Origin: an uncultured Rivibacter sp.
GTDB lineage: Bacteria; Pseudomonadota; Gammaproteobacteria; Burkholderiales; Burkholderiaceae
Direction of reading: 5' to 3'
Assembly (NCBI GenBank): GCA_946480925.1
Contig: CAMLLU010000002.1
Span: forward strand, 1 to 64,000
DNA: 64,000 nt
The notes beneath the pieces were generated by a model. It had not been told where the DNA came from, did no database searches, and saw only the letters and a list, made by a program, of their open reading frames with translations. Below are positions 34,829-45,725 of the stretch, piece after piece. Numbering within the stretch: position 1 is the first letter of the stretch; every line of letters starts with the position of its first letter. The position numbers were made by a program, and so were the translations under genes.

Positions 34829-36507
34829 TGCTGCGTCGTCTTGCGCTGCGCGATTTCGTCATCGTGACTTCGCTGGAGGTCGAGTTGAACGAAGGCTTTT
34901 CGGTGCTCACCGGTGAAACCGGCGCCGGCAAGTCCATCCTGATCGACGCGCTGCAGCTCGCGCTCGGCAGCCGTGGCGATGCCGGCGTGGTGCGCGAAGG
35001 TGCTGCGCGCGCCGAGATCACCGCCGAATTCGACATGCGCGATGCGTTCGCTTCGTGGCTCGAAGCCGCCGGTTTCGAACGCGAAGACACGCTGCTGCTG
35101 CGCCGCACGCTCGATGCACAAGGCAAGAGCCGCGCATGGATCAATGGCAGCCCGGCCACCGTGACGCAGCTGCGTGAGCTGGGCGGGCAGTTGGTCGACA
35201 TCCACGGCCAGCATGCCTGGCAAAGCCTCACCCGTGCCGATTCGGTGCGCTCGCTGCTCGATGCTTACGCCGGTGCCGACACGACGGTGCTGGCCGCGGC
35301 CTGGAGCGCCTGGCGCAGCGCGAAGCAGCGGCTCGACGACGCACGCAGCCGACAGGCCGACCTGGAACGCGAACGCGAGCGCTTGCAGTGGCAGATCGGC
35401 GAGCTCGACAAGCTTGCGCCGGGAGCCGATGAATGGGCGGAATTGAACGGCGAGCACCAGCGTCTTGCACATGCGCAGGCCATCCTCGATGCGGCGCAGC
35501 TCGCCTTGAACGCCGTGTCGGAAGCCGAAGGCTCCGCTGACGAGCTGACCGGCCGCGCCGTGGATGCATTGCAGCCGGTGGCGGCCTACGAGCCAGCGCT
35601 CGCCAGTGCACTGGAAGTGCTGCAAGGCGTGCAGGCGCAGCTGCAGGATGCCGCCCACAGCCTCAACACGGCGCTGCGCCACACCGATCTCGAGCCCGAA
35701 CGCCTGCAGGCACTCGACGAGCGCCTTGCCGCGTGGATGAGCCTCGCACGCCGCTATCGCCGCCAGCCCGAAGAGCTGCCAGCCACGCTCGAAGCCTGGC
35801 GCAGCGAGCTGCAGGCGCTTGAAGCCGCGAGCGACCTCGAAGCGCTGGAGCGCGAAACGGTCGCAGCTCGTGCGGCCTACGACAACGAAGCCAAGGCCAT
35901 TTCAAAACTGCGCCGCAACGCCGCGCCGAAGCTGGCGCAAGCCGTCACGGCCGCGATGCAGCAGCTCGGCATGGCGGGTGGTCGTTTCGATGTGGTGCTG
36001 TCACCGTTGCCCGAGCCGCAATCGCATGGGCTTGAATCGGCAGAGTTCCTGGTTGCGGGCCATGAAGGCAGTACGCCGCGCCCGCTGGGCAAGGTGGCTT
36101 CGGGTGGTGAACTCTCGCGCATCGCGCTGGCGATTGCCGTCACCACCAGCGAGCTGGGCGAAGCCGGTACGCTGATCTTCGACGAGATCGATTCCGGTGT
36201 GGGCGGCGCAGTCGCCGAAACCGTGGGCAGGCTGATGAAGCAGCTGGGTCGCGACCGGCAGGTCATGGCCGTGACGCACTTGCCGCAGGTAGCGGCGTGC
36301 GCCGACCATCACCATGTGGTGTCCAAAAGCAGCCGCGCCGGCACCACCGCCAGCGATGTGGTACCAGTGCAGGGCGAGGCCCGCGTGGCGGAGATCGCTC
36401 GCATGCTGGGAGGCCAGCAACTTTCCGGCGCGAGCCTTGCCCATGCGAAGGAAATGCTGGACACCGCCGTTGCCGCCCCCGCAAAGTCTCGTGGCAAGCG
36501 TTCATGA
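34828..36507 (+). CDS. recN: DNA repair protein RecN, 559 aa
   Basis: SMC-like ATPase of double-strand break repair. Walker A GETGAGKS is near residue 35, a long coiled-coil region with Glu/Arg/Leu-rich helices covers about 160-360, and the C-terminal ABC signature '[17 protein letters not shown]' and Walker B '[13 protein letters not shown]' are present. ATG 34828 overlaps the nadK stop. The next gene overlaps by ATGA. No anomaly was seen. Confidence 0.96.
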   Translation: MLRRLALRDFVIVTSLEVELNEGFSVLTGETGAGKSILIDALQLALGSRGDAGVVREGAARAEITAEFDMRDAFASWLEAAGFEREDTLLLRRTLDAQGKSRAWINGSPATVTQLRELGGQLVDIHGQHAWQSLTRADSVRSLLDAYAGADTTVLAAAWSAWRSAKQRLDDARSRQADLERERERLQWQIGELDKLAPGADEWAELNGEHQRLAHAQAILDAAQLALNAVSEAEGSADELTGRAVDALQPVAAYEPALASALEVLQGVQAQLQDAAHSLNTALRHTDLEPERLQALDERLAAWMSLARRYRRQPEELPATLEAWRSELQALEAASDLEALERETVAARAAYDNEAKAISKLRRNAAPKLAQAVTAAMQQLGMAGGRFDVVLSPLPEPQSHGLESAEFLVAGHEGSTPRPLGKVASGGELSRIALAIAVTTSELGEAGTLIFDEIDSGVGGAVAETVGRLMKQLGRDRQVMAVTHLPQVAACADHHHVVSKSSRAGTTASDVVPVQGEARVAEIARMLGGQQLSGASLAHAKEMLDTAVAAPAKSRGKRS

Positions 36508-37466
36508 GCCATACCATGCCCGCCGAAGCGGAAGTGCCCGCATCAGCCACCTCGCCCGATGTGCGCGAGGTCGTGCTCGTCACGGGGATTTCGGGCTCGG
36601 GTAAATCGGTCGCGTTGGCCGCGCTCGAAGACGCCGGCTTCTATTGCGTCGACAACCTGCCGCCGCAACTGCTGCGCGAGTTCATCAAGCTCGAACATGC
36701 ACGCTCAGCACGGCGCGTGGCGGTGGGGGTGGACGTGCACACGGCCGGCTCGGTGCAGCACCTGCTGCCGGTGCTGGCGCAGTTGCGCGGCGAAGGCGTG
36801 GCGGTGCGCTCGATCTTCCTCGACGCGAGCACCGACACGCTGGTGCGCCGCTTTTCCGAGACGCGCCGCCGCCACCCGCTGTCCGACGACTTCGACGAAG
36901 CTGCTACCGGCGAATTGCGCGAAGACGCGCACCGCGTGCTCACCGAGGCCATCGAACTCGAGCGGGAGCTGCTGGCCGACCTGCGCGAGGTCTCCACCAC
37001 CATCGACACCAGCCAGCTGCGCCCGGCGCAGCTACGTGCCTGGATGCGCAGCCTCGTGCAGACGGCTGCTTCCACGCTCACGCTGATCTTCGAGTCCTTC
37101 GCGTTCAAGCACGGTGTGCCGCTCGATGCCGACTACGTGTTCGACGTGCGCATGCTGCCCAACCCGCACTACGTGCGTGAGCTGCGGCCGCTGACCGGCC
37201 GCGATGCGCCTGTCATCACCTACCTCGAAGAGCAACCCGAGGTGGCCGAGATGGTGGCGCAGATCGAAGCCTTCCTGGTGCGCTGGCTGCCTGCTTTTGA
37301 GCAGGACCAGCGCAGCTACCTCACCGTTGCCATCGGCTGCACCGGCGGGCAGCACCGTTCGGTGTACTGTGCCGAGCAGCTCGCCCGACGCTTCGCCTCG
37401 CGCGGCGTCACCCTCGTGCGGCACCGCGAACTCGGTGCACGCGAGGGCCACCGAACCCCGACATGA
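36504..37466 (+). CDS. rapZ: RNase adapter / nucleotide-binding protein RapZ, 320 aa
   Basis: YvcJ/RapZ family: Walker A GISGSGKS near residue 30, '[12 protein letters not shown]', 'FLDAS...[14 protein letters not shown]', and in the C-terminal domain '[11 protein letters not shown]', '[14 protein letters not shown]' and 'HREL'. In enterobacteria RapZ targets GlmZ RNA to RNase E to control glmS; in Burkholderiales its target is less certain. ATG 36504 overlaps the recN stop. The N-terminal ~20 residues before the P-loop domain are an extension, so ATG 36516 is also possible. Confidence 0.93.
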   Translation: MSHTMPAEAEVPASATSPDVREVVLVTGISGSGKSVALAALEDAGFYCVDNLPPQLLREFIKLEHARSARRVAVGVDVHTAGSVQHLLPVLAQLRGEGVAVRSIFLDASTDTLVRRFSETRRRHPLSDDFDEAATGELREDAHRVLTEAIELERELLADLREVSTTIDTSQLRPAQLRAWMRSLVQTAASTLTLIFESFAFKHGVPLDADYVFDVRMLPNPHYVRELRPLTGRDAPVITYLEEQPEVAEMVAQIEAFLVRWLPAFEQDQRSYLTVAIGCTGGQHRSVYCAEQLARRFASRGVTLVRHRELGAREGHRTPT

Positions 37467-38086
37467 CCTCATCTCCCAGCAGTACCCGAGAGCTCCCTCT
37501 GTTCCCTTTGCAGTCGGTGCTCTTTCCTGACGGCTTGTTGAGCCTGAAGGTTTTCGAAGCGCGTTACCTCGACCTCATCGGCACCTGCCTGCGCGAGCAG
37601 CACCGGTTCGGCGTAGTGGCGCTCAAGCGCGGCCAGGAAGTGAGACAGCCGGGCGAGGCGGTCGAACTCGAAGCCATCGGCTGCGAAGCCGAGCTGATCG
37701 ACGTGGACAGTCCGCAAAGCGGTATCCTGCAAGTGCGCTGCCGCGGCACTCGCAGGTTCGAGACGCAGGCCACACGACAGCAGCCCAACGGCCTGTGGGT
37801 GGCCGACGTGGTCGACCTGCCGGACGACGAGGCCGTGCTGCCGACCGAAGAACTGGTGGGCACCGCCAAGGGCTTGGCCAATGCCATCGCCGCGCTCAAG
37901 CGCCAGGGGGTCGTGCACATCCTCGAGCCCTACCGCTTCGAAAGCGCTGGCTGGGTGGCCAACCGCTGGTGTGAGCTGCTGCCCATTTCGGTGGTCGCGA
38001 AACAGAAGCTGATGGAGCTGCCCGATCCGCTGGTGCGCCTGAAGCTCGTTGATGAGTTCCTGCGCAGCAAGGGCGTGGTGACCTAA
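37463..38086 (+). CDS. LON N-terminal domain protein (peptidase S16-like, no protease), 207 aa
   Basis: Stand-alone Lon substrate-binding domain: '[22 protein letters not shown]' in outline, 'RYLDLIGTC', '[11 protein letters not shown]', 'IGCEAELID' and 'RCRGTRRFE'. No ATPase or Ser-Lys protease part is present, so it is not Lon itself. Its function is not established. It overlaps the rapZ stop (ATGA) and converges on mutY with a 4-bp overlap of stops. Confidence 0.9.
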   Translation: MTSSPSSTRELPLFPLQSVLFPDGLLSLKVFEARYLDLIGTCLREQHRFGVVALKRGQEVRQPGEAVELEAIGCEAELIDVDSPQSGILQVRCRGTRRFETQATRQQPNGLWVADVVDLPDDEAVLPTEELVGTAKGLANAIAALKRQGVVHILEPYRFESAGWVANRWCELLPISVVAKQKLMELPDPLVRLKLVDEFLRSKGVVT

Positions 38087-39183
38087 GCGCCCAGCAGCAG
38101 TTTGCGCAGCGGTGACGGTAAGGCGACTTCGCCCAGCTTGTCCCGCGCGACCCAGCGACCGTCGTTCAGCACGCTGCCCGCATCAGCCGCCGGCAGGGCT
38201 GCCAGACGCGCCCGGCGCGGATGCAGCACCCAGTCGAAGTGCGTGAGGGTGTGCTCGATCTGAGGCTGCGGCTCGGGCACCGACCCCAGGCCGTGCGCCG
38301 CGGCCTGCAACTGTGCTTCGTCTTCGAACAGCGGCAGCACCCACAACCCGGCCCACACGCCGGTGGCCGGGCGTTGCTGCAGCCACACCTGGTCTTGCCA
38401 CTCGAGCCACAACCACCAGTGCTCACGTCGGCTGCGCTTGAGCTTGCGGGTCTTGACCGGGTAGCGCTCGGGTTCGCCTTCGCGTTGCGCGGCGCACAAG
38501 CCCTGCACCGGGCACAGCAGGCAGTTCGGCTTGCGCGCCATGCACACCGTGGCGCCAAGGTCCATCAGGCCCTGGGTGTAGGCCGGCATGTCATCGCTGT
38601 CTTGCGGCAGCAGCGACTCAGCCAAGCTCCACAGCGCGCGTTCGTTGCGGGCCTCGGCCAGGTCATCAGCAAAGCCGAGCGTGCGGCTCAGCACGCGCTT
38701 CACGTTGCCGTCGAGGATGGCAGCGCGCTCACCGAAGCAGAACGACGCGATTGCTGCAGCGGTGGAGCGGCCGATGCCGGGCAGCTCGGCCAGTTGTGTG
38801 GCGGTGCGGGGAAATGAGCCGCCATGCTCTGCCACGACAGCTTGTGCGCAGCGGTGTAGGTTGCGGGCCCGGCTGTAGTAGCCCAGGCCAGCCCATGCGG
38901 TGAGCACGTCGTCCAGTGGCGCTGCAGCCAAAGCGCGCACGTCGAGGTAGCGGTCGAGGAAGCGCGCGTAATAGGCGAGCACTGTGCTCACCTGCGTCTG
39001 CTGCAGCATGATTTCCGACAGCCACACGCGATACGGATCACGCGTGCGCTGCCAGGGCAGGCCGTGACGACCGTGTTCGCGCTGCCAGGCCACCACGCGA
39101 GGGGCGAATTGCGCGGTGAGATCGTTCATCGAGTCGGAAGCAGGAGCCGCCGCCGGGGCGGCGCGGCGAAGAGCGCGGGGCAT
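38083..39183 (-). CDS. mutY: A/G-specific adenine glycosylase MutY, 366 aa
   Basis: Removes adenine opposite 8-oxoguanine. The HhH-GPD core is complete: 'LPWQRTRDPYRVWLSEIMLQQT' in outline, 'WAGLGYYSRARNLH', the HhH 'LPGIGRSTAAAI' and 'LDGNVKRVLSR'. The iron-sulfur loop is Cx6Cx2Cx5C (CMARKPNCLLCPVQGLC). A C-terminal NUDIX-like domain follows. ATG 39183 is 4 bases after the dynamin stop; a shorter start at 39129 (MNDLTAQF) fits the family better, so the first 18 residues are doubtful. Confidence 0.95.
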   Translation of the reverse strand: MPRALRRAAPAAAPASDSMNDLTAQFAPRVVAWQREHGRHGLPWQRTRDPYRVWLSEIMLQQTQVSTVLAYYARFLDRYLDVRALAAAPLDDVLTAWAGLGYYSRARNLHRCAQAVVAEHGGSFPRTATQLAELPGIGRSTAAAIASFCFGERAAILDGNVKRVLSRTLGFADDLAEARNERALWSLAESLLPQDSDDMPAYTQGLMDLGATVCMARKPNCLLCPVQGLCAAQREGEPERYPVKTRKLKRSRREHWWLWLEWQDQVWLQQRPATGVWAGLWVLPLFEDEAQLQAAAHGLGSVPEPQPQIEHTLTHFDWVLHPRRARLAALPAADAGSVLNDGRWVARDKLGEVALPSPLRKLLLGA

Positions 39184-39186
39184 CAA

Positions 39187-41277
39187 CTAGGCGCGGATGA
39201 GGCGCGCCGCGGGTTCCTCGATGTCGATGAACAAGTCGACAGTGGCTTCCTCTGGCAGGTCCACCAGCTTGATGCTCACCGGGGCGGCCTCTGTGTCGCT
39301 GTCGTGGGCGGCCACAGGCTTTGCGGCATGAGTGGCGGTCTGGGGTTGGTCTTCACCGGGCCTGTCCTGCGCCGCGGCAGTGAGCACGTCCACCACCTGC
39401 TTGAGGCGTGCCTGAAGTTGCTGCAGTCGCTGGTCCTGCGATTCGAGTTCGCTCAGCCGGTGCTCCAGCTCACCGGCCGCCTGCTGGATGCGCTCCATCG
39501 ACTCGCGGCGGCGCTTGAAGGCGCGGCGGCGTTCGCGCAGCTGCGAGTCGATCTGCGCCGAGGCCGTCTTGTTCCAGAGTTCGAGTTCGCCGCAGGCGGA
39601 CTCGAACACCACGCGAAGCCGCGACATCAGCATGCGGCGGAATTGCTCCATGAAGCGCGGCTGTGACAAGCGCAATGCCTGCGTGATGCCCAGGTACTGC
39701 ACGTAGTTGCGCTCGATGAGCTCGAGGTCGCGTACGAAACGGCTGAGGTCCGGCCCTTTGCCCACCGACAAGCCGAAGCCGAACTCGGCGTTGAGCTTGC
39801 TGAACGACGCCGCCAGCATGTCATGGATCTCGTTGCCGCGTTCCTGCGCGCCGTCCATCAGCTTGCGCAGCCCTGCGCACATGTCGACGAAGGCTTTCTT
39901 GGCACCGAGCTGCAGCAGCGAGCCGCGCACGGCCTCTTGCATCGCGTCGACCTGCTCGCGCAGGCGGTCGCTCGACAAGCCGACCAGCGCGTCTTTCAGC
40001 ATGCGGGTGTGCACCATGCGCATGGCCTGCAGGCGTGAAGTGCACTGCTCGAATTCGGCCACCTCGGCCTCGACGCGCGAGACCATCACCCGCACCTTCG
40101 AGCTGTTCTTGCCGCGCAACCCGCGCAGCTCGAGCATCTGCTCGGCGAACTGGCGACGGCGATCGTTGAGCCGGCGGGTCACCTGCGACTGAACCTGCTG
40201 CGCGCCTTCGAGCGTGACCTGCTCGAGCACCTCGCGGCGCTGTGGCAGCAACTGGTCGGCCAGTGCGGCTTCGAGCGCAGGCAGTCGGCTTTCGGCCAAG
40301 CCGGCTTCGTCGTTGGCTACGCGCGCGGCCAGTGCTTGGCGCGCCGAGATCGGAAACACGCAGTTATGTGGCACGTCCAGTGTGCGAGCCACTTCTTCGC
40401 ACTGACGGGTGATTTGTGCGTCGGTATGTGCCTTGGGGCTGAGCGGATCGACCAGCGCGTCGATCTTGTTGAGCGCCACGTAGCGTGTTAGGCCCTGGCC
40501 ACCCAGATGGTCGCGCCAGATCGACAGGTCGGATTTCGTGACACCAGTGTCGGCGCTCAGGATGAACACCGTGGCGTGGGCGCTCGGCAGCAACCCGACG
40601 GTCAGCTCCGGCTCGGCGCCGATGGCATTGAGGCCGGGCGTGTCGAGCACCACCAGACCGCGTCGCAACAGCGGATGCGGCACGTTGATGAGCGCATGGC
40701 GCCAAGCAGGCACTTCGACCTCGCCACGGGCGTCCACCGGCGGGTTGTCCTGCGGGCGCTCGTCGTCCCAGAAACCCAGCGCCTTGGCGATTTCCACCGA
40801 CACGGTCTTGGTGCGCATCACCTCGGTCAGCGATTCGGCCAGTGCGTCGGGGTTGGCCAGGTCCAGTGGCAGCACCTTCCACGCCTTGGGTTGCTGGCGC
40901 AGCTCGGTGAGCGACAGGTTGTCCAGCCGTGTGTCGATGGGCAACAGCGCGAGGCCGGGTTCCTCGTCGGCGTCATAGCCGAGTTCGACCGGGCACATGG
41001 TCGTGCGCCCCGGCGTGGCCGGCAGGATGCGCCGGCCGGCATCGGCGAAGAAGATCGCGTTGATGAGCTCGGACTTGCCGCGCGAAAACTCGGCGACGAA
41101 GGCCACGACGAGCTTGTCGCCCGAAAGCCGCAGGCGCAGCGAATCGAGCAGGTCGTTCGCGGGCTCGTCGAGCAGCTCGTGTTCGCCCAGGAAACGGGTC
41201 AGCTCCTTCAGCCGCGATTCCACGTTGACGCGCCAACTACCAAGGGCGTCAAGGCTGCGGGCAAAGGACTGTGACAT
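39187..41277 (-). CDS. Dynamin-family GTPase, 696 aa
   Basis: Large GTPase: G1 AEFSRGKSELIN (residues ~63-74), G2 region 'PATPGRTTMCPVEL', G3 DTPGLN and G4 NKID, followed by about 350 residues of helical stalk with coiled-coil segments (LEHRLSELESQDQRLQQLQ). Bacterial dynamin-like proteins remodel membranes and some protect against phage lysis; no direct evidence tells which here. It is upstream of mutY on the same strand with 3 bases between. It is a single long chain rather than a tandem pair. Confidence 0.88.
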   Translation of the reverse strand: MSQSFARSLDALGSWRVNVESRLKELTRFLGEHELLDEPANDLLDSLRLRLSGDKLVVAFVAEFSRGKSELINAIFFADAGRRILPATPGRTTMCPVELGYDADEEPGLALLPIDTRLDNLSLTELRQQPKAWKVLPLDLANPDALAESLTEVMRTKTVSVEIAKALGFWDDERPQDNPPVDARGEVEVPAWRHALINVPHPLLRRGLVVLDTPGLNAIGAEPELTVGLLPSAHATVFILSADTGVTKSDLSIWRDHLGGQGLTRYVALNKIDALVDPLSPKAHTDAQITRQCEEVARTLDVPHNCVFPISARQALAARVANDEAGLAESRLPALEAALADQLLPQRREVLEQVTLEGAQQVQSQVTRRLNDRRRQFAEQMLELRGLRGKNSSKVRVMVSRVEAEVAEFEQCTSRLQAMRMVHTRMLKDALVGLSSDRLREQVDAMQEAVRGSLLQLGAKKAFVDMCAGLRKLMDGAQERGNEIHDMLAASFSKLNAEFGFGLSVGKGPDLSRFVRDLELIERNYVQYLGITQALRLSQPRFMEQFRRMLMSRLRVVFESACGELELWNKTASAQIDSQLRERRRAFKRRRESMERIQQAAGELEHRLSELESQDQRLQQLQARLKQVVDVLTAAAQDRPGEDQPQTATHAAKPVAAHDSDTEAAPVSIKLVDLPEEATVDLFIDIEEPAARLIRA

Positions 41278-41429
41278 GGCGGCCGTTTCTCGCTTTTTGC
41301 GGGCAGGGGAGTGCGGGCATCGTAGCCCAAGGTTTCTTTCCCCCCAAACGGGGTGTTGCGTAGCGCGTCACACCTCCGCCACGGAGTTTGTGTGCGTTTG
41401 TTACGGTCTGGCCTTGGCGTCGGCCATGT

Positions 41430-42260
41430 TCAGCGTTTCTGGCAGCCGGGGCAGAAATAGGTCGAGCGCTGGCCTTGCACGAGGCGTTTCACCGTAGCTC
41501 CGCAGCGAAGGCAGGGCTGGCCTTCGCGGTCGTACACCTGGGCCTGCAGCTGGAACTCACCGCCCATGCCGTGGCTGTCGCGAAAGTCGCGCAGCGTCGA
41601 ACCGCCCAGCGCCAAGGCACGTGTCAAGGTGCCGCGCACCGCTTCAACCAGCCTTTCGCAACGCGCCAGGCTGATGCGGTGCGACGGTGTGCGTGGGTCG
41701 ATGCCGGCCTGGAACAGCGCCTCCGACGCGTATATGTTGCCCACACCCACGACGATGTCGCCTGCCAGCAGGGCCTGCTTGATGGCCACGCGGCGGCCGC
41801 GCAGGCGCTCGTGCAGATGATGGGCGGTGAAGGCAGCGTCAAAAGGCTCGAAGCCCAGCGTGGACAGCAGCTTGCCGGCCAGGCCCTCGGTCGGCGCGCT
41901 CGACCACAACACCGCACCAAAACGGCGTGGGTCAGTGAGGCGCAAGAGACCCTGCGAGGTGTGGAGTTCGAAATGATCATGCGCGCCGGCTGAAGGCAGT
42001 GCGGGAGCGAAGCTCAACGAACCTGACATGCCCAGGTGCAGCAACAGTCCACCGCGTGTCGCAGTCTCAGCCTCGAGCGGCAGCCACAGATACTTGCCGC
42101 GCCGCGTGACCGCTCCGACGATCTGGTCGCGCAACGACTGTGGGTCCACACCCAGCGGCCAGCGCAACGGCTTGCCCAGTCGCACGTCGATCACGCGGGC
42201 GCCGAAGATGCGATCGGCAAAACTCAGGCGCGTGACTTCGACTTCCGGTAGCTCGGGCAT
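41430..42260 (-). CDS. mutM: Formamidopyrimidine-DNA glycosylase MutM, 276 aa
   Basis: Excises 8-oxoguanine and FaPy. It starts at MPELPEVEV, where Pro2 and Glu3 are catalytic after Met removal, which fixes the start at 42260. The helix-two-turn-helix part '[16 protein letters not shown]' and the C-terminal zinc finger CLRC...CPGC are complete. Together with mutY nearby, it forms the 8-oxoG repair set. The residues after [10 protein letters not shown] ([12 protein letters not shown]) differ somewhat from the usual RGIAPHVVG but are still family-like. Confidence 0.96.
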   Translation of the reverse strand: MPELPEVEVTRLSFADRIFGARVIDVRLGKPLRWPLGVDPQSLRDQIVGAVTRRGKYLWLPLEAETATRGGLLLHLGMSGSLSFAPALPSAGAHDHFELHTSQGLLRLTDPRRFGAVLWSSAPTEGLAGKLLSTLGFEPFDAAFTAHHLHERLRGRRVAIKQALLAGDIVVGVGNIYASEALFQAGIDPRTPSHRISLARCERLVEAVRGTLTRALALGGSTLRDFRDSHGMGGEFQLQAQVYDREGQPCLRCGATVKRLVQGQRSTYFCPGCQKR

Positions 42261-42428
42261 GCACGGATTATCAGCCGCTGCCTGGCCGCAGGAGCCATGA
42301 GGCCGTTGCGCCGGCTTACATCGCAAAGCCGGCCATGCCCAACAGTAAACGCAGGAACACGGCATGCCGGCGCAGGTCGAAGTCCTAGAATCAATCGGAC
42401 CATGGCCCTCGGGTCACAGGAGTTGTAG

Positions 42429-44249
42429 ATGCCCGCCTTCCGTCTGGCCACGAGCGCCGCCCTGATTGCCGCTGCGCTGTGTGCCCTGTCTGTGCCCGCT
42501 GCGGCCCAGCAACCCGTACCGCAAGCTGATGAGCAGGCACGGACGAGCGACGAACCGGGTGCACCGGTCGTCAATTCGGCGCTCGATGCGTCACTCTTCT
42601 ACCAGCTGCTGATTGGCGAGATCGAGCTGCGTTCCGGTGAGGCTGGTGCCGCATACCAAGTGCTGCTCGACGCAGCCCGCCGCAGTGGTGACGAGGGGCT
42701 GTTCCGCCGCGCCATCGACATTGCGTTGCGTGCCCGTGCCGGCGAGCAGGCGCTGGCAGCTGCCCGTGCCTGGCGCACGGCGATGCCGGAATCGCGCGAA
42801 GCCAATGAATACATGGTGCAGCTACTGCTGGCAATGGGGCGCCTGAGCGAAGCCGCCGAGCCGCTGCGAACCTTGCTGCAGCTCACCCCGGCGGCCGACC
42901 GGCCGGGCGCGATCGCTTCGCTGCCGCGACTGCTTGCGCGTGCGAACGACAAACGCCTGGCGGCCAGCCTGCTCGACGACATGCTGCAGCCGTATCGCGC
43001 AGGGCCCGTGCAAGGCTCCGATGCCCGCGTCAGTGCCATCGTGGCGACTGGCCGTGGCTGGCTCAACGCCGGCGACCCGCAAAGGGCGCTGGTGCTTGCA
43101 CGTCAGGCCAAGTCGCTGGAACCCAACGCCGAAGGACCGGCGCTGCTCGGGCTCGAATTGATGGGCAGCATGCCCGAGGGCGAGTCGCTGGTCAGTGCCT
43201 ACCTGCAGGCCCAACCCGCCGGTCACACCCTGCGCATGGCCTATGTGCGCCGCTTGATCACGGCACAGCGGTTTGCCGACGCAGTGACGCAGTTGCAGAC
43301 GCTCACCAAGCAGGAGCCCACCTATGCTGCGGCCTGGTTGAGCCTCGGCGCATTGCAGCTCGAACTCAAGCAGCCGCGCGAAGCTGAGGTGGCGCTGCAA
43401 CGCTATGTGAGCCTGTTGCCGCCGGCATCCGCATCGGAACCTGCGACCGAAGGCGGCAAGCTTGAGGAAGGTTCGGTGGAAGCCAGTCGCACGCAGGGCT
43501 ACCTGCTGCTCGCTCAAGCCGCCGAGCAGCGCAAGGACTACAAGGCCGCGGAGGCCTGGCTCGGCAAGATCGACAACCCGGCAAGCGCACTCACGGTGCT
43601 GTCGCGCCGCGCGTTGCTGCTGGCGCGCCAAGGCAAGCTGGCCGATGCTCGCCAGCTCATTCGCAAGGCCCCCGAGCGCAACGAGGAGGACGCCCGTGCC
43701 AAGCTGCTGGCCGAAGCGCAGTTGCTGCGTGAGTTGCGCCAGTGGCGCGAGGCGCACGCCGTGTTGGCCGACGCGGTGAAGCGGTCGCCCGACAACGTGG
43801 ACCTGCTCTACGAGCAGGCCATGATGTCCGAGAAGCTCGACCGCATGGACGAGATGGAAGCGCTGCTGCGTCGCGTGATGCAGCTCAAGCCCGACTACCA
43901 CCATGCCTACAACGCGCTGGGCTACAGCCTGGCCGATCGCAACCAGCGCCTGCCCGAGGCGCGCGAGCTGATCGCCAAGGCGCTGGAGCTGTCGCCTGGC
44001 GATCCGTTCATCACTGACAGCCTCGGCTGGGTCGAATACCGTCTGGGCAACGGCGCCGAGGCGCTGCGCCTGTTGCGCCAGGCCTATCAGGCTCAGCCCG
44101 ATACCGAAATCGCTGCCCACCTGGGCGAGGTGCTGTGGTCGCTCGGGCAACGAGACGAAGCCCGCAAGGTGTGGCGCGAAGGCCGTGACAAAGACGCCGG
44201 CAACGAAGTGCTGAAGTCCACGCTGGCCCGGTTGAAGGTCGACCTGTGA
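42429..44249 (+). CDS. Exported tetratricopeptide-repeat protein, 606 aa
   Basis: An N-terminal signal peptide (MPAFRLATSAALIAAALCAL, cleavage after AAA-Q region) is followed by TPR-like helix pairs along the whole chain, for instance 'AYNALGYSLADRNQRLPEA' and 'ITDSLGWVEYRLGNGAEAL'. It is located upstream of lolB in many Burkholderiales and is probably periplasmic or outer-membrane associated. Its stop overlaps the GTG start of lolB, so the two are co-translated. Specific function unknown. Confidence 0.85.
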   Translation: MPAFRLATSAALIAAALCALSVPAAAQQPVPQADEQARTSDEPGAPVVNSALDASLFYQLLIGEIELRSGEAGAAYQVLLDAARRSGDEGLFRRAIDIALRARAGEQALAAARAWRTAMPESREANEYMVQLLLAMGRLSEAAEPLRTLLQLTPAADRPGAIASLPRLLARANDKRLAASLLDDMLQPYRAGPVQGSDARVSAIVATGRGWLNAGDPQRALVLARQAKSLEPNAEGPALLGLELMGSMPEGESLVSAYLQAQPAGHTLRMAYVRRLITAQRFADAVTQLQTLTKQEPTYAAAWLSLGALQLELKQPREAEVALQRYVSLLPPASASEPATEGGKLEEGSVEASRTQGYLLLAQAAEQRKDYKAAEAWLGKIDNPASALTVLSRRALLLARQGKLADARQLIRKAPERNEEDARAKLLAEAQLLRELRQWREAHAVLADAVKRSPDNVDLLYEQAMMSEKLDRMDEMEALLRRVMQLKPDYHHAYNALGYSLADRNQRLPEARELIAKALELSPGDPFITDSLGWVEYRLGNGAEALRLLRQAYQAQPDTEIAAHLGEVLWSLGQRDEARKVWREGRDKDAGNEVLKSTLARLKVDL

Positions 44250-44761
44250 TCCGTGGCGCTTTGGCCGCCGCCCTTGTGGCGGCGACGATGCTGGGCGCCT
44301 GTGCCACCAAGCCGCCGTTGGACACCATCGGTGGCGACCGCTTCAGCGGCCGACTGGCGTTGAAGGTCGAAGGCGATTCATCCCGTTCAATGTCGGCCAG
44401 CTTCGAGCTCGAAGGCGGGCCGCAGCGCGGCCGGCTTTCGTTGACCACGCCTCTGGGCACGCAAGTCGCGCAGGCCCGCTGGGCGCCCGGCGAAGTGGTG
44501 TTGGCTGGGTCCGGCGGCGAACGCGCCTATGGTGACCTCGACGAACTCTCGCGTGATGCGCTGGGTGAAAGCGTGCCGCTGGTCGCATTGTTTGACTGGC
44601 TGCGTGGCAGGCCATGGTCTGGCGCGCCGTCACGCGAAACGGCTACGGGTTTCGAACAACTCGGCTGGCAGGTCGATCACCAGCGCGTCGGCGAAGGCCT
44701 GATCGTCGTCACGCGGCAAGCGCCGGCCGTCACACTGCGCGTCAAGCTCGACGCTTCCTGA
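44246..44761 (+). CDS. lolB: Outer membrane lipoprotein insertion factor LolB, 171 aa
   Basis: Receives lipoproteins from LolA and inserts them in the outer membrane. The signal with lipobox LGAC places the lipidated Cys at residue 19. The mature part has 'FSGRLALKVEG', 'RGRLSLTTPLGTQVA' and 'LFDWLRGRPWSG', as in LolB. The start is GTG 44246, overlapping the previous stop (GTGA). It is followed 11 bases later by ispE. Confidence 0.93.
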   Translation: MIRGALAAALVAATMLGACATKPPLDTIGGDRFSGRLALKVEGDSSRSMSASFELEGGPQRGRLSLTTPLGTQVAQARWAPGEVVLAGSGGERAYGDLDELSRDALGESVPLVALFDWLRGRPWSGAPSRETATGFEQLGWQVDHQRVGEGLIVVTRQAPAVTLRVKLDAS

Positions 44762-44772
44762 TTCAGCATTTC

Positions 44773-45651
44773 ATGAGCCTGCGTTCCATTCACGACGTGC
44801 CGGCGCCGGCCAAGCTCAATCTTTTCCTTCACGTCATCGGCCGCCGCGACGATGGCTATCACTTGCTGCAGTCGGTCTTCGTGCTGGTCGACTGGGCCGA
44901 CACGCTGCATTTCGAATCCCGCAGTGACGGGCGCATCGCCCGCCACGACCTCGGCGCAGCGTTGCCCGAAGACGACCTGTGCCTGCGCGCCGCCCGGGCG
45001 CTGCAGACTGCCGCCGGGACCTTGCAAGGTGTGGACATCTCGATCGATAAGCGTGTGCCGTGGGGCGCCGGCATGGGCGGTGGCAGCTCCGATGCCGCTT
45101 CCACGCTGTTGGCGCTCAATCGCCTGTGGGGCCTGAACTGGCCGCGCGAACGCCTGCTCCCCCTTGCTCTCAAGCTCGGGGCGGACGTGCCGTTTTTCGT
45201 GGGCGGGCGCAACGCCTGGGTCGAAGGCATCGGCGAGCGGCTCACTCCTATCGACCTGCCGCAACGCCGGCTGGCCGTGCTCAAACCAGCAGTTGCCATC
45301 CCGACTGCAGCAATCTTCAACAGCCAGTACTTGGCTCGCGACACACAGCCTGCTATACTCTCGGACTTTCTCGCGGACCCATACGGGTTTGGCCACAACG
45401 ACCTGCAAAAGTCGGCGCAAGCCGCCAGCAGCGAAGTGACCGAAGCCCTGGCGCTCCTCGAAGCCCGTTACGGCAACAGCCGCATGACAGGCTCAGGCAG
45501 CGCGGTGTTCGCAGAAGCTGGAAAGTTGGGCACAAACAGCGATGTACCCGTCGCGCCGATGTATGAGCAGCATGAGCTGCCGTCGCAATGGGTGGGTCGT
45601 ATGTGCCGCAGCCTGGAGCAGCATCCGCTCGTCGGGTGGTGCGAAGGCTGA
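44773..45651 (+). CDS. ispE: 4-diphosphocytidyl-2-C-methyl-D-erythritol kinase, 292 aa
   Basis: GHMP kinase of the MEP isoprenoid pathway. Recognised by 'PAPAKLNLFLHVIGRRDDGYH', trimmed here to its first part, the GHMP motif 'PWGAGMGGGSSDAA', 'GADVPFF' and the C-terminal 'MTGSGSAVF'. Start ATG 44773 fits the family. The C-terminal 30 residues after 'EAGKL' are less conserved. Order lolB-ispE-tRNA-Gln-prs is typical for Burkholderiales. Confidence 0.96.
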   Translation: MSLRSIHDVPAPAKLNLFLHVIGRRDDGYHLLQSVFVLVDWADTLHFESRSDGRIARHDLGAALPEDDLCLRAARALQTAAGTLQGVDISIDKRVPWGAGMGGGSSDAASTLLALNRLWGLNWPRERLLPLALKLGADVPFFVGGRNAWVEGIGERLTPIDLPQRRLAVLKPAVAIPTAAIFNSQYLARDTQPAILSDFLADPYGFGHNDLQKSAQAASSEVTEALALLEARYGNSRMTGSGSAVFAEAGKLGTNSDVPVAPMYEQHELPSQWVGRMCRSLEQHPLVGWCEG

Positions 45652-45725
45652 AGAGATCGAAGGGCAACCTTCTGTCTCAGGCGACAGAGTTTTTTCGGGC
45701 GCCGGTGCAAGCCGGAGTCCTGTGT